This document shows, piece after piece, positions 48,569-57,739 of a stretch of DNA of 64,000 nucleotides (position 1 is the first letter of the stretch; every line of letters starts with the position of its first letter). The position numbers and the translations under genes were made by a program. The notes below the pieces were generated by a model. The model ran no database searches and was not told the DNA's origin. It was given only the letters and a program-made list of their open reading frames with translations. Origin of the DNA: Rhodocyclaceae bacterium (GTDB lineage Bacteria > Pseudomonadota > Gammaproteobacteria > Burkholderiales > Rhodocyclaceae); the NCBI GenBank assembly GCA_016704145.1, contig JADJAS010000007.1, positions 310,001 through 374,000 of the forward strand, in the 5' to 3' direction.

Positions 48569-48579
48569 GATTGCCGGCG

Positions 48580-48993
48580 TCAGGCTTTCGGTTGCAGCCG
48601 GCTGGAATCCCAGAAGGCGCGCAGCGACACGATCCGGCCTTCGCTGTTCACCTTGTAGATCGTCACCATCGGCGTTTCGGTCACCTTGCCATCGGCACCG
48701 GTCATGCGGCCGACCCAGACGTTGGCGCATTCGTCGCCGCAGGGATAGGAAGCCTGCATGGTGAAATCGAATGTACCGCCCACCGCGATGATCGTGTCGT
48801 AGAAACGGCCGATGGCCGCCTTGCCGCGATGTCCCTTGCCGGTCGGATCAAACAGCGACGGACCCACCGGATCCTCGACGACGGCATCGTCGGCGAACAA
48901 CGCGAGCCATTCATCGCGCTTCCTTTCCTTGACCAATTGCGGCGAGACGAAGCTGGCTTTCTGGGCCGGACTCCTGGCTGTATTGACGTTCAT
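48580..48993 (-). CDS. SnoaL/NTF2-like protein
   Basis: A 137-residue protein of the NTF2-like fold, with LALFADDAVVEDPVGPS, then FDFTMQASYPCGDECANVWVG and a final IVSLRAFWDSS. Such proteins are ketosteroid-isomerase-like enzymes or cyclases, often in degradation or synthesis clusters for cyclic compounds. It lies 4 bases after the EthD-like gene on the same strand and belongs to the catabolic operon. The substrate is unknown. Confidence 0.8.
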   Translation of the reverse strand: MNVNTARSPAQKASFVSPQLVKERKRDEWLALFADDAVVEDPVGPSLFDPTGKGHRGKAAIGRFYDTIIAVGGTFDFTMQASYPCGDECANVWVGRMTGADGKVTETPMVTIYKVNSEGRIVSLRAFWDSSRLQPKA

Positions 48994-48997
48994 GTCT

Positions 48998-49360
48998 TCA
49001 CTCCTCGGCTACTCGCCGGCCCGTCTCGCGAACGACGAACATGCGTGTCTTGTCCCGGTCGAACAGATTTTCCTCGTCCGCCACCAGCGCCGCCCAGTTG
49101 TCGGGCTCGGCCAACAGCGCCATCGCCCGGTCGTAAGCCGCCTGGTCGGCGAACCAGAGCTCGGTAATCACGTCGAAGTCCACCGGCGCGGCACCCGGAA
49201 ACACGCGGGCGTCATCGGGGTCGATATAGTTTCGACGGTAGTCGACGATGCCCGGCAGCATGGCCCGGATGAACGGCGCGTGGCGGTTCTCGTAACAATC
49301 GACGAACTGCTCGCGGGTCATGCCCGGCTTTCTTTTGAGCAGGGCGATGGTCTTGATCAT
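48998..49360 (-). CDS. EthD-like dimeric alpha/beta-barrel protein
   Basis: About 120 residues, with IKTIALLKRKPGMTREQFVDCYENRHAPF at the N-terminus and ELWFADQAAYDRAMAL further on. That is the EthD pattern (a ferredoxin-like fold that dimerises). These proteins accompany degradation pathways and some act on polyketide-type rings. The start at the ATG 49360 fits the family; a GTG at 49369 that overlaps the previous stop is an alternative. It lies between the metallo-beta-lactamase and SnoaL genes. Confidence 0.8.
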   Translation of the reverse strand: MIKTIALLKRKPGMTREQFVDCYENRHAPFIRAMLPGIVDYRRNYIDPDDARVFPGAAPVDFDVITELWFADQAAYDRAMALLAEPDNWAALVADEENLFDRDKTRMFVVRETGRRVAEE

Positions 49361-49365
49361 GTCGG

Positions 49366-50382
49366 TCACCCGGCGTTACGGTACTGGTCGCTGCCATCCT
49401 CCAGGCGATGCTTGGTGACCCGGCCCTGCGCCAGCAGGTAGGCCAGGTGCGCCAGTGTTTCGCTGATGGCCAGAATATCATCCATCGGACTGCGCCGGTC
49501 CGGAAACAGTTTGTACGAGAGGCCGACCACGCTGTCGGGGGATTGGGCGCAGTACGATTGCAGGCGGTCGAGCGTGGCGAGATGATGTTGCGTCAGTTCC
49601 CTGGCCCGCTTCTCCGGGCTGCGGAACGGCAGTTCGTGGGCCGGCAGAACCAGGGTATCCGCCGGCAGCCGGCCGATGCGTTCGAGCGAGGCGAACCACT
49701 CGGCGAGCGGATTGGCATTGGGCTCGAAAGGCAGCACGCCGACGTTGGGGCTGATGCGGGCCAGCAATTGGTCGCCGCTCAGCAGGATGCCGAACTCGCG
49801 GCAATAGAGCGAAGCATGCTCCGGCGAATGCCCCTCGCCGCCGCGTATCTCCCACCGGTGCTCGCCGATGGAAAGTGTCTCGCCGTCGCGCAGGCGCTGG
49901 AAGGCGCGCGCCACCCGCGTCTGGGTACGGAAGCTGGCGAACATGGCCACCAGTTGCTCGAACCGATCCTCACTCAAGCCGGCACGGGTGAAGAATTCCC
50001 GATATTCCCAGGCGTCGAAGGAAAATTGCTCGCTGAACATGCGCATCGCGAAATACTCGCCGCGGCTCATGTACAGCGGCACGCGCAGGCGCTCGGTCAG
50101 CCATCCCGACAGGCCGCAATGGTCGCTGTGGTGGTGGGTGCAGACGATGCCGGTGACGGGGCCGTCGAGCGCGGGCAGTATCTTCTCCCAGAGTCCGCGC
50201 GTCTCGGCGGTATCGATGCCGGTGTCGATCATCCGCCAGCCGGCGCCATCACGCACCAGGTAGAGGTTGATATGGTTGAGCGCCATCGGCAGCGGCATGC
50301 GCAGCCACTTGATCTGGCCGGGCACGATGTCGATCAGCGTGCCGTCGGTGCCCGGCGGCGTCTCGAGACCGACGGAACTCAT
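49366..50382 (-). CDS. Metallo-beta-lactamase fold hydrolase
   Basis: About 338 residues. Metal ligands are clear: THHHSDHCG (HxHxDH), GEGHSPEH, LLSGDQLL and PAHELPF. The C-terminal part (ELTQHHLATLDRLQSY) is the extension found in hydrolases of the glyoxalase-II/CoA-thioesterase-like group. The ATG at 50382 overlaps the stop of the oxidoreductase gene by 4 bases. It probably hydrolyses a thioester or lactone in the pathway of this operon; this is inference. Confidence 0.85.
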   Translation of the reverse strand: MSSVGLETPPGTDGTLIDIVPGQIKWLRMPLPMALNHINLYLVRDGAGWRMIDTGIDTAETRGLWEKILPALDGPVTGIVCTHHHSDHCGLSGWLTERLRVPLYMSRGEYFAMRMFSEQFSFDAWEYREFFTRAGLSEDRFEQLVAMFASFRTQTRVARAFQRLRDGETLSIGEHRWEIRGGEGHSPEHASLYCREFGILLSGDQLLARISPNVGVLPFEPNANPLAEWFASLERIGRLPADTLVLPAHELPFRSPEKRARELTQHHLATLDRLQSYCAQSPDSVVGLSYKLFPDRRSPMDDILAISETLAHLAYLLAQGRVTKHRLEDGSDQYRNAG

Positions 50383-52526
50383 GCGGCCAGGGCCGTCACC
50401 GCATCGGCGGCGCCGCGCATGGCGCCCTCGATGTAGCTGACGCCGGTGCAATCGCCGAAGGCATGGACGTTGAATCCGGCGCCGCGCAATTCGTCGGCCG
50501 CCGTGCTATTGGCGCTGGCGCCCTTGGCGACGATCACATGATCGGCGGCGACGGCCTGGAGCGTGCCCTCCTTGTCGACGAAGCGCACGGCATCCTTGTC
50601 GATGCGGATGTCCTTGGCAGCGGGGCACAGGGCGACGCCGTGCTCCTTCAGTTCCTCGAGCAAGCGCATGCGGCGAACCAGCAACAGGCCCGTGCCGAAC
50701 CGTTTCGCCTCGTCGACCACGGTGACGGTGCGGCCGCGCTCCATGAGGAATTCGGCCAGTTCCAGGCCCACCAGCTCGCCGCCGATGATGACGATGCGCT
50801 TGCCCAGCGGCATCCACTGGTGCGTCGCCTTGCGCAGGAACTCGGGACTGGAAGTGAGTCCCAGCGCCCCGCCGACCTTGGTTGCGAGGCGCGTTGTCAG
50901 GCTAACCTTGTTCGCCAGCGCCGGCGACGATTGTCCCAGCACCAGCCGGCGCAGGTCGTCGCCGCTCAGTACGTGCGGCAGGTCGTTGCCCGGAATCGGC
51001 GGCATGCTGCGCAAGGCGCCCGTCGCCACCAGTACCGCATCGGGCTTGAGGTTCGCCACCAGTTCCGGCGTCGCGCGGGTATTGAGGCGGACATCGACCC
51101 CGGACGCTTCCAGCTCGCGGCGCAGCCAGTTGAGCAGGCGCTCGTTCGGCTCGTAGGCGACCGAGGCGAACTGCAGCGTGCCGCCGAGACGCTCGGTGCC
51201 TTCCAGCAGCGTCACCCGATGGCCGAGCCGGTCGAGCCGGCGCGCGGCTTCCATGCCGCCGGGACCGCCGCCGACCACCACGTAGCGCCGCGCCGGGCCT
51301 GCGGCGCCCTGCCGCCGCTGACTTTCGAAGGAACATTCCGGATTGACCGCGCAGCGCACCGGGTCCATGAAATAGATGGCGCTGACGCAGGTGTAGCAGT
51401 AGATGCAGGGGCGGATGGCCTCGGGCTTGCCCTCGGCCAGCTTGCGCGGCAGATCGGGATCGGCCAGCAGCTTGCGGCCCATGCCGAGGAAGTCGAACAC
51501 GCCGGCGGCGATCTTGGCCTCGCCGACCTCAGTCTCGACGCGACCCGAGGCGATCACCGGGATGGCAATGGCCTTGCGGATCGTTTCGGCCGCCGGCAGG
51601 TTCCAGCCGGGCACATGGGGAATGTTGGATTCCGAGTGCAGCTTGAGCTTGCCGACATCGTGGTAGGAGGAGACGGTGATGGCGTCGGCGCCGGCCTCCT
51701 CGACCAGTTGCGCCGTACGGATGGCGTGTTCGATCTTGATGCCGACCTCGACGCCGTATTCCTGCGAATCGAGCTTGACCCAAACCGGGTAGTCCCGTCC
51801 GACGCGAGCCCGGATCGCCCGGACGATCTCGAGCAGGAAGCGCACGCGGTTCTCCAGCGGTCCGCCGTACTCGTCGGTGCGGTGGTTGGACTTGGGCGAA
51901 TTGAAACCCGAAATCAGGTAGCCATGCCCACCATGAATTTCCACACCATCGGCGCCGGCGCGCCGGGCACGGTCCGCCGCTGCGGCAAACTGGTCGACGA
52001 CCAGTTTGATGTCTTCGTGCGTCAGCTCCTTGTACTGGACCTTGGGCATCGGCTTGAAGTTGGCGGTGGCATGATCGATCTCCGACTGCACCCAGACATC
52101 GGTCACCTGCTGCGTGCCACCGCCCGGGAACGGCTTGGGCACGGAAGGCACCCAGACCGGGCGGCCGGCCGCCATGTCTTCCGGACTGACCACGCCGCCG
52201 TGATGCAACTGCACGGCGAACTTGGCGCCATGGGCATGCACGGCGTCGGCGATGGCCTTGAGGCCGGGGATGAAGCGATCGTCGGAAATGGCAACCTGCC
52301 TGGGCTGGTTACCGCCGTTCGGCCAAGCCACGCCGGCAACGCCGGTGATGACCATGCCGACGCCGCCCCGCGCGAATTCCTCCAGGAAGCCGCGCATGCG
52401 CTCGCCGCAGGTTCCATCCGGCTCGGCGAGATTGACACCCATCGCCGTCACGATCATGCGGTTGCGCAGTTCCATCGTGCCGATGCGACCGGGAGACAGC
52501 AGGTGCGAGTAGTTATTGGCGCCCAT
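50379..52526 (-). CDS. NADH:flavin oxidoreductase of the 2,4-dienoyl-CoA reductase family
   Basis: A 715-residue three-domain flavoenzyme. An N-terminal FMN barrel (GVEIHGGHGYLISGFNSPKSN and EYGGPLENRVRF), a 4Fe-4S cluster site CIYCYTC followed by CAVNPEC, then FAD- and NAD-binding Rossmann domains (VVVGGGPGGMEAARR, IVIIGGELVGLELAEF). This is the FadH/BaiH architecture, which reduces enoates or dienoyl-CoA and, in some anaerobes, ring ketones. It overlaps the metallo-beta-lactamase gene by 4 bases. The start MGANNYSHLLSPG is normal for the family. Confidence 0.9.
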   Translation of the reverse strand: MGANNYSHLLSPGRIGTMELRNRMIVTAMGVNLAEPDGTCGERMRGFLEEFARGGVGMVITGVAGVAWPNGGNQPRQVAISDDRFIPGLKAIADAVHAHGAKFAVQLHHGGVVSPEDMAAGRPVWVPSVPKPFPGGGTQQVTDVWVQSEIDHATANFKPMPKVQYKELTHEDIKLVVDQFAAAADRARRAGADGVEIHGGHGYLISGFNSPKSNHRTDEYGGPLENRVRFLLEIVRAIRARVGRDYPVWVKLDSQEYGVEVGIKIEHAIRTAQLVEEAGADAITVSSYHDVGKLKLHSESNIPHVPGWNLPAAETIRKAIAIPVIASGRVETEVGEAKIAAGVFDFLGMGRKLLADPDLPRKLAEGKPEAIRPCIYCYTCVSAIYFMDPVRCAVNPECSFESQRRQGAAGPARRYVVVGGGPGGMEAARRLDRLGHRVTLLEGTERLGGTLQFASVAYEPNERLLNWLRRELEASGVDVRLNTRATPELVANLKPDAVLVATGALRSMPPIPGNDLPHVLSGDDLRRLVLGQSSPALANKVSLTTRLATKVGGALGLTSSPEFLRKATHQWMPLGKRIVIIGGELVGLELAEFLMERGRTVTVVDEAKRFGTGLLLVRRMRLLEELKEHGVALCPAAKDIRIDKDAVRFVDKEGTLQAVAADHVIVAKGASANSTAADELRGAGFNVHAFGDCTGVSYIEGAMRGAADAVTALAA

Positions 52527-52716
52527 GTTCGAGTTCTCCTATCGTTGTTTTGTATTTGCCTGACGGTGTCCGTTGCAATTGCCGCGCGAGCATCAATATT
52601 ACTTTGCGTCTAGAGGGCACGAGGATGCGATGATGGACAAAACTGTGGCGGATTTTTCCGGCCGGTCGCCCGGGTCACGGGCAGCGGCGGCGCCACGGTT
52701 TCCCGTCGGAACCGTC

Positions 52717-54852
52717 TCACCGCTTCGCTGTTTCCCGGGCGCGTGCCCGCAGATAGTGGCGGATCGCGTCGAGGTCGCGATCGCCGATCTCCGTGAAGAT
52801 CGGCATGCCTCGCTGCAACAAGCCCCCCTGGCGCACTACCGCATCGAAAGCGGCTTGGGACAGGGGAATCGGCGACGCGCGCAGGTCGGGCGGCGCGCCG
52901 CCGGCGATGGCCTCCATGCCGTGACAGACCAGGCATTTCCTGGCATAGAGTGCGGCGCCTCGCCGTGCCTGACTTTCATCGATGACAAAACCCGGGTCGT
53001 CGACCGGCTTTGCCGGCGTTCGCCGAACCGCCTCCGGCAGGCGCGCCTGGCCGCCCAGCACGAAGGTCAGCAGCCGGCGCGGCTGTTCGCGGCCGATCCA
53101 GCCGTGTTGCGCGGACAAGTCGCCGTACACGGTCTGACCGCCAGCCCAGCCGGCCAGGATGGAGACATGCTGGCGGCCATCGACGAGGTAGGTGATGGGT
53201 GGGGAAACCGTGCCCACGCCAAGTTCATGTGACCACAGCAGCCTGCCGCTGTCGGCGGCATAGGCATTCAGCTTGCCGTCGGCATCGCCCTGGAACACCA
53301 GGTTGCCGGCACTGGTCATGACACCGCCACCAAAGGCGCCCGGCGTTGGCAGCCGCCACGATTCGCGCTGCCGGAGCGGATCCCACGCCAGCAGGGCGGA
53401 GGTCGCGGCACTGGCCGGCACATTGCCCATGTGATCCACGGCTGACAAACCGGTGCTGAAGTTCGAACCGGCAGGATGCCGCCAGGCCTTCAGGTCCACC
53501 CCCGTGTCGCTGTAATAGCCTTCCATCTCCCGTACCGGAATGTAGGTGAGGCCGGTGTCGGGGCTGAAGGCCATGGGGTGCCAGCTATGGGCGCCTTGAT
53601 TATTCGGCCAGATGCGCGTTTCGCCGCTTTGATAACGGGCGTTGGGCGCCTCGATCGGCCGGCCGGTGGCCAGATCGATCTTTTCGGCCCAGGTGACCTT
53701 GACGATCTTTTCGGCCGACACCAGCTTGCCGGTCTCGCGGTCCAACACATAGAAAAATCCATTCTTGGGTGCGTGCAGCAGCAGCTTGCGCGGCTTGCCG
53801 TCAATGGGCAGCGTGACGAGCACCATGTCCATCGCTGAGTTGTAGTCCCAAGTCTCGCCCGGCGTGGTCTGGTAGTGCCAGACATACTCACCGGTATCGG
53901 CATTCAGGGCGACGACGGAACAGAGGAAGAGGTTGTCGCCCCCGTCGGGACTGCGAATCTTGCGGTTCCACGGCGCGCCGTTGCCGGTACCGAGGTAGAT
54001 ACGGTTGAACTCCGGGTCATAGGTCATGGCATTCCAGACCGTGCCGCCGCCGCCGTGTTTCCACCACTCGCCCGTCCATGTCTTGGCGGCCATTGCCATG
54101 GCCCGGTCCTCGAAGCCGTCGGCGGGATTTCCGGGGACGGTGTAAAAGCGCCAGAGTTGCTTGCCGGTCTGTGCGTCGTAGGCTGTCACGTAGCCGCGCA
54201 CCGGGCCCATGTCGGCGCCGCCATGACCGATGATCACCTTGCCGTTGAATACTCGCGGCGCACCCGTGATGTATCGCTGATCGTTCTCACCGATGGTCAT
54301 AACGCTCCACAGCAGCCTGCCATCGCGCGCATCGACGGCGATCAGCCGGCCGTCCTGGGTGCCCGCATAGATCTTGCCCATGTAATAGGCCAGACCGCGA
54401 CTGCCCCATGCGGCGCGCATCTTTTCGGCCGAGCGCTTCCACACCTCGGCATCGTAGCGCCAGAGAAGCTTGCCGGTGCGCGCGTCCACCGCGTGAACCA
54501 CTGTATAACCGGCCGCGAAGTAGATAACGCCGTCGACCGCGAGCGGCACGGTGGTGACGCTGGGGACATCGGGCAAGTCGAGCGTCCAGGCCAGACCCAA
54601 GCGGGAGATGTTGCCCGTGTCGATCTGCTTCAGGGGGCTGAAGCGCTGCTCGTCGAACGTCCGCCCGTAGCCGGCCCAGTGGGCACCGGTGGGTTCATGG
54701 GTCAGCAGCGCGTTGTCGACAATCGCGGCGCCGTGCGCCGGCGGCGGGCTGGCCCACACTGCCACGGGCGCAAGAACCGACAAGAGCGCAATGGACAACA
54801 ATCTGCAGAACATCGGGAAACGCATTGCCAGAAACTCATTCCGTTCAGTCAT
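52717..54852 (-). CDS. PQQ-dependent dehydrogenase with C-terminal cytochrome c domain
   Basis: A 711-residue quinohaemoprotein. Signal peptide at about residues 10-35, then an eight-bladed PQQ beta-propeller (repeats such as DARTGKLLWRYDAE and DAQTGKQLWRFYT, with TTPGETWDYN at the active site). A cytochrome c domain with CLVCH lies near residue 640. The vicinal Cys-Cys ring found in most PQQ alcohol dehydrogenases is missing: the segment reads RAAWGSRG. It oxidises an alcohol or aldehyde in the periplasm. The start is ambiguous (54852, overlapping the previous gene, or 54825). It is followed after 190 bases by the flavin oxidoreductase. Confidence 0.85.
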   Translation of the reverse strand: MTERNEFLAMRFPMFCRLLSIALLSVLAPVAVWASPPPAHGAAIVDNALLTHEPTGAHWAGYGRTFDEQRFSPLKQIDTGNISRLGLAWTLDLPDVPSVTTVPLAVDGVIYFAAGYTVVHAVDARTGKLLWRYDAEVWKRSAEKMRAAWGSRGLAYYMGKIYAGTQDGRLIAVDARDGRLLWSVMTIGENDQRYITGAPRVFNGKVIIGHGGADMGPVRGYVTAYDAQTGKQLWRFYTVPGNPADGFEDRAMAMAAKTWTGEWWKHGGGGTVWNAMTYDPEFNRIYLGTGNGAPWNRKIRSPDGGDNLFLCSVVALNADTGEYVWHYQTTPGETWDYNSAMDMVLVTLPIDGKPRKLLLHAPKNGFFYVLDRETGKLVSAEKIVKVTWAEKIDLATGRPIEAPNARYQSGETRIWPNNQGAHSWHPMAFSPDTGLTYIPVREMEGYYSDTGVDLKAWRHPAGSNFSTGLSAVDHMGNVPASAATSALLAWDPLRQRESWRLPTPGAFGGGVMTSAGNLVFQGDADGKLNAYAADSGRLLWSHELGVGTVSPPITYLVDGRQHVSILAGWAGGQTVYGDLSAQHGWIGREQPRRLLTFVLGGQARLPEAVRRTPAKPVDDPGFVIDESQARRGAALYARKCLVCHGMEAIAGGAPPDLRASPIPLSQAAFDAVVRQGGLLQRGMPIFTEIGDRDLDAIRHYLRARARETAKR

Positions 54853-55867
54853 CCCAAGGCAAGACCATCACCTTGCAGTCGGAAGTCTTCGCGTCGAGCA
54901 GACGCGCGAACCTTTCCGGCAAGGCATCCATCTTTACCGTGCCGGTGATCATGGCCAGAGGTCGCAGATCGCCGGCCACCATCACGTCCGCGGTGTATTG
55001 GAAATCCTGCCGGTCGTAGCACAAGGAGAATAACAGGCGAATCTCCTTCCAGAGCGCCACCGTGGGAATGAAAGTCTCCGGTTTCGTGCTGAAGCCGAGA
55101 CTGACCACGGTGCCTTCCGGCTTGACGAAGCCGATGGCGTCCGCGATGGCGCCGGGCACGCCCGCCGCCTCGAACACGACGTCCGGCGGACCGCCCAAAG
55201 CATCGTTGACCGCCACCGCCGCGTCCGCGGTGTCCTGTTGCGCGATGAAATGGTCGGCACCGAGCGTCGCCGCGATGCCCTCGCGCCGGCGCGAGCGAGC
55301 CATGACGGCGATGGCGCCCGCGCCCAGGCGGCGCGCCCAAAAGGCCGTGGCCAGACCGATGGGGCCGGCACCGGTGATCAGCACCCGGGCATCGATCGGC
55401 AAATTGGCCTTGCGCACGCCCTGCAAGCCTACGGCGAGCGGCTCGATCAGTGCGCCCGCCTCGTCACTCAAGCCTTCCGGTAACACGATGCATTCGTTCT
55501 GCCCGGCCCGTGAATATTGGCTGAATCCGGAAACCACGTCGTAGCGACCGCGCGGACAGTGGTGGGGCCGGCCAGCAAGGCACGCGACGCAGGATCCGCA
55601 TCCGACAAAGGGCATCGGCGCCACGCGATCGCTGACTTTGAGCCGGGTAACACCGGGGCCAAGGGCGACCACTTCGCCGCAAAACTCATGCCCGAGGATA
55701 CTGCCCGGCGCCGCCAAGGGGCAATCACCTTCAGTAGCATGCAGGTCACTGCCGCAGACGCCGACACGGTGGACACGAACGAGCACTTCCCCAGCCTTGG
55801 GTATGGGGATAGGTCTATCCTCGATGGACAGTCCCCGGCCCGCGCCCTTGAAGATCGCCACTTTCAT
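54845..55867 (-). CDS. Zinc-dependent alcohol dehydrogenase (MDR superfamily)
   Basis: About 340 residues. Catalytic zinc site GVCGSDLHATEGD and GHEFCGEVV; structural zinc cysteines GCGSCVACLAGRPHHC; NAD-binding LITGAGPIGLATAFWARRLG. It oxidises a secondary alcohol or reduces a ketone in the cytoplasm. The ATG at 55867 was chosen (start MKVAIFKG); 55882 and 55951 are longer options. It is first in the catabolic operon and overlaps the PQQ gene. An IS element is inserted 94 bases upstream of this start. Confidence 0.88.
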   Translation of the reverse strand: MKVAIFKGAGRGLSIEDRPIPIPKAGEVLVRVHRVGVCGSDLHATEGDCPLAAPGSILGHEFCGEVVALGPGVTRLKVSDRVAPMPFVGCGSCVACLAGRPHHCPRGRYDVVSGFSQYSRAGQNECIVLPEGLSDEAGALIEPLAVGLQGVRKANLPIDARVLITGAGPIGLATAFWARRLGAGAIAVMARSRRREGIAATLGADHFIAQQDTADAAVAVNDALGGPPDVVFEAAGVPGAIADAIGFVKPEGTVVSLGFSTKPETFIPTVALWKEIRLLFSLCYDRQDFQYTADVMVAGDLRPLAMITGTVKMDALPERFARLLDAKTSDCKVMVLPWDD

Positions 55868-55952
55868 CACGCGTTCGTCCATCCCCGAGTTATTGCCATC
55901 GGATTTCTTGACGCCAGATAGCCCATCCGCAAGGACGCTCCGAATAATCATA

Positions 55953-55960
55953 TGAAGTCA
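55953..55960. repeat. Target-site duplication, left of IS copy 2
   Basis: TGAAGTCA, repeated exactly at 57006-57013. Eight bases is the duplication size of IS1595-type elements. Confidence 0.92.
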
Positions 55961-57005
55961 CCTGATTAGCCACAATGTTCAGCCGCGCGCAAGAATCGCT
56001 CGGGACGAGCCGTGGTAGCCACGGCAGCAACCAAGAGGCGCTTCAGGATAGACGACAGATCGAACCGGCGATTGAACCGATACTGGACTTCAGCAAGATA
56101 CCGATGCGCATACTTAGCGAAATCGAAGGCATGGTAGGTACCCGAGTAGGCGGTCTTGAGATTGCCGAGGAAGGTATTCACTGCGCGGAATTGCTCCAGC
56201 TTGACGCAGGCGGGGCCGCCACCAGTAACAATGCGCTCCTGGGTGGCGCCGGCCGCGGTGACGGCGCGGAAGCACCACAGACCATCCGACACCACGTGGG
56301 CCGATGCGGACAGTGCCGTCTTCGCCCAGTCGGTGATCGCCTCCTTGGTGAATTCCAGCTTCTTCAGGCAGACCTTCAGTGGGTTGCCGGTCTCGGTGGT
56401 CTGCACGGCGGCAATGAACGATACCTTGTTCTCCGAACCGCGCCCGCTCTTTCCGCCAGGCAGTTCGCCGCCCAGGTAGGCATCGTCGATCTCGACCCGG
56501 CCATCCAGTTGGCGATCCGCCTCCCGCTCGCTCATCACCTGCATCAACTTGTGCTTGAGCAGCCAGGCGGTCTTGTACCGCACACCGAGGTGGCGCTTGA
56601 GTTCCAGCGCCGAGACATTGTTCTTGGCCTGGGTCAGCAGATGCATCGCCAGGAACCAGGTCGTCAGCGGCAACTTCGTGGACTCGAACACCGTCCCGCA
56701 CATTACCGTCGTCTGCTCCCGGCACGACGCACATTGCCAGTACCGCAGTCCCTTGCGCTCGAACGTGTAATGGCGCCTGTCTTTGCATTCGGGGCAAACG
56801 AACCCATTCGGCCAGCGCAGCGCAACAACCGCAGCGTGGCATTTCTCCTCCGTCCCGTAGCGCTCCATGAATTGCGCCATCGACAATCCCTTCTGAAACT
56901 GCACCCGGTTGATCCCCATCGCGCATCCCCTTCGGACAAGACGCGCCCATTTTTCACCCCGGCAGGCTCGCCAAATGAGCCTTCTGAATATTGTGGCTAA
57001 TCAGG
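55961..57005 (-). mobile_element. IS1595-type insertion sequence, copy 2 (intact)
   Basis: A 1045-base element with terminal inverted repeats CCTGATTAGCCACAAT (16 perfect, 21 of 22 overall) and a perfect 8-base target duplication. It carries one intact transposase gene. It is nearly identical to the copy at 36757-37800, which is one base shorter. The intact duplication shows a recent simple transposition. Confidence 0.95.
55966..56919 (-). CDS. IS1595 family transposase
   Basis: A 317-residue protein. An N-terminal zinc ribbon (CPECKDRR, then CASCREQT) is followed by LGVRYKTAWLLKHKLMQVM, then the DDE-type catalytic domain (VEIDDAYLGGELPGGKSG, HVVSDGLWCF, NTFLGNLKTAYSGTYHAFD). This layout identifies the IS1595 family. 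The frame is complete, so the element could be active. The start at 56919 (MGINRVQFQKG) is the usual one. Confidence 0.95.
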   Translation of the reverse strand: MGINRVQFQKGLSMAQFMERYGTEEKCHAAVVALRWPNGFVCPECKDRRHYTFERKGLRYWQCASCREQTTVMCGTVFESTKLPLTTWFLAMHLLTQAKNNVSALELKRHLGVRYKTAWLLKHKLMQVMSEREADRQLDGRVEIDDAYLGGELPGGKSGRGSENKVSFIAAVQTTETGNPLKVCLKKLEFTKEAITDWAKTALSASAHVVSDGLWCFRAVTAAGATQERIVTGGGPACVKLEQFRAVNTFLGNLKTAYSGTYHAFDFAKYAHRYLAEVQYRFNRRFDLSSILKRLLVAAVATTARPERFLRAAEHCG

Positions 57006-57013
57006 TGAAGTCA
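57006..57013. repeat. Target-site duplication, right of IS copy 2
   Basis: TGAAGTCA, identical to 55953-55960. Confidence 0.92.
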
Positions 57014-57441
57014 TTAAATCCATGACTTGGCAAGAAGTCGGTATCACCCTTGAATCTGCCCCCCCATGATGATCTTTGGGCAAGCAGTCCTGGAAAAAGC
57101 GGAAGGCAGCAAGCCTTCAACTTTCCACCCATTCAACGGGATATCTCGCCAGCTTTTAAGGCTATTATTTTAATTAAAGACAGTCAAGGCACGGCTCGCG
57201 TCTGGCCGACGTTGAGCCGACTCAAACTCGACGCTTGTTCGGTGCATACGGCACTCGGCAGATTCGGGTATTGCGCCCAGTGGCCGCACTGAAGCATAGC
57301 CACCTGCGATGCCGGAGCGCCCGGCAAGAAAAAGGGCCCGGAGACTATCCGAGCCCTTGGGACTGGTGGCGTGCAGTTTACTACCGAACAACTTGCTGTT
57401 GGGGCCAATGAGCACTGCTGAGGGTTTCTGCGGCAACGTGC
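57014..57441. other. Gene-poor region right of IS copy 2
   Basis: 428 bases. No gene is supported; the frames across it lack family features. It contains a terminator at 57329-57358 for the gene on its right. The left half is AT-rich. Confidence 0.45.
57329..57358 (-). terminator. Terminator downstream of the cysteine-pair protein gene
   Basis: AAGGGC and GCCCTT close a stem continued by CGGA-GACTA-TCCG, with an A-run on the left that gives a U-run on the minus strand. It lies 84 bases after the stop codon of the gene at 57442-57669. Confidence 0.65.
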
Positions 57442-57669
57442 TCACGAGCCCTCAATCACCCGCGCCACGTCGCCGTGACACTCGGCGCATTTACCCACCA
57501 GCAGCAAGTTGCCACTCTTGATGGTCCCGGTGAAATTGATGATCGTGACTTCGTGTCGGCATTGCCCGCACCAGACATTGGCCAGCAGGCGCTGGCGGAT
57601 ATCGGCAGGGATGGACTCCCAGCGCTGGCGGGCGGGGCGGGTGAAATCGGGAAGATTCTCAACGGCCAT
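57442..57669 (-). CDS. Small zinc-site protein of unknown function
   Basis: A 75-residue protein with two CxxC pairs (WCGQCRHEV and GKCAECHGDV) that should bind zinc. The second pair lies in CAECH, which also matches a heme-binding CxxCH, but there is no signal peptide, so zinc is likelier. No family is recognised. It is divergent from the helicase fragment on the right. Confidence 0.6.
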   Translation of the reverse strand: MAVENLPDFTRPARQRWESIPADIRQRLLANVWCGQCRHEVTIINFTGTIKSGNLLLVGKCAECHGDVARVIEGS

Positions 57670-57739
57670 GGCTCATTCCTCGCGATTTCAACTTGCGCCA
57701 TCACCGGGATGCGTATTCCAGCCAGCGTTGCCCAAGGGG

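Noticed and set aside
57442..57669. Cytochrome c because of a CAECH motif
   Set aside because: There is no signal peptide, and a second CxxC pair makes a zinc site more likely.
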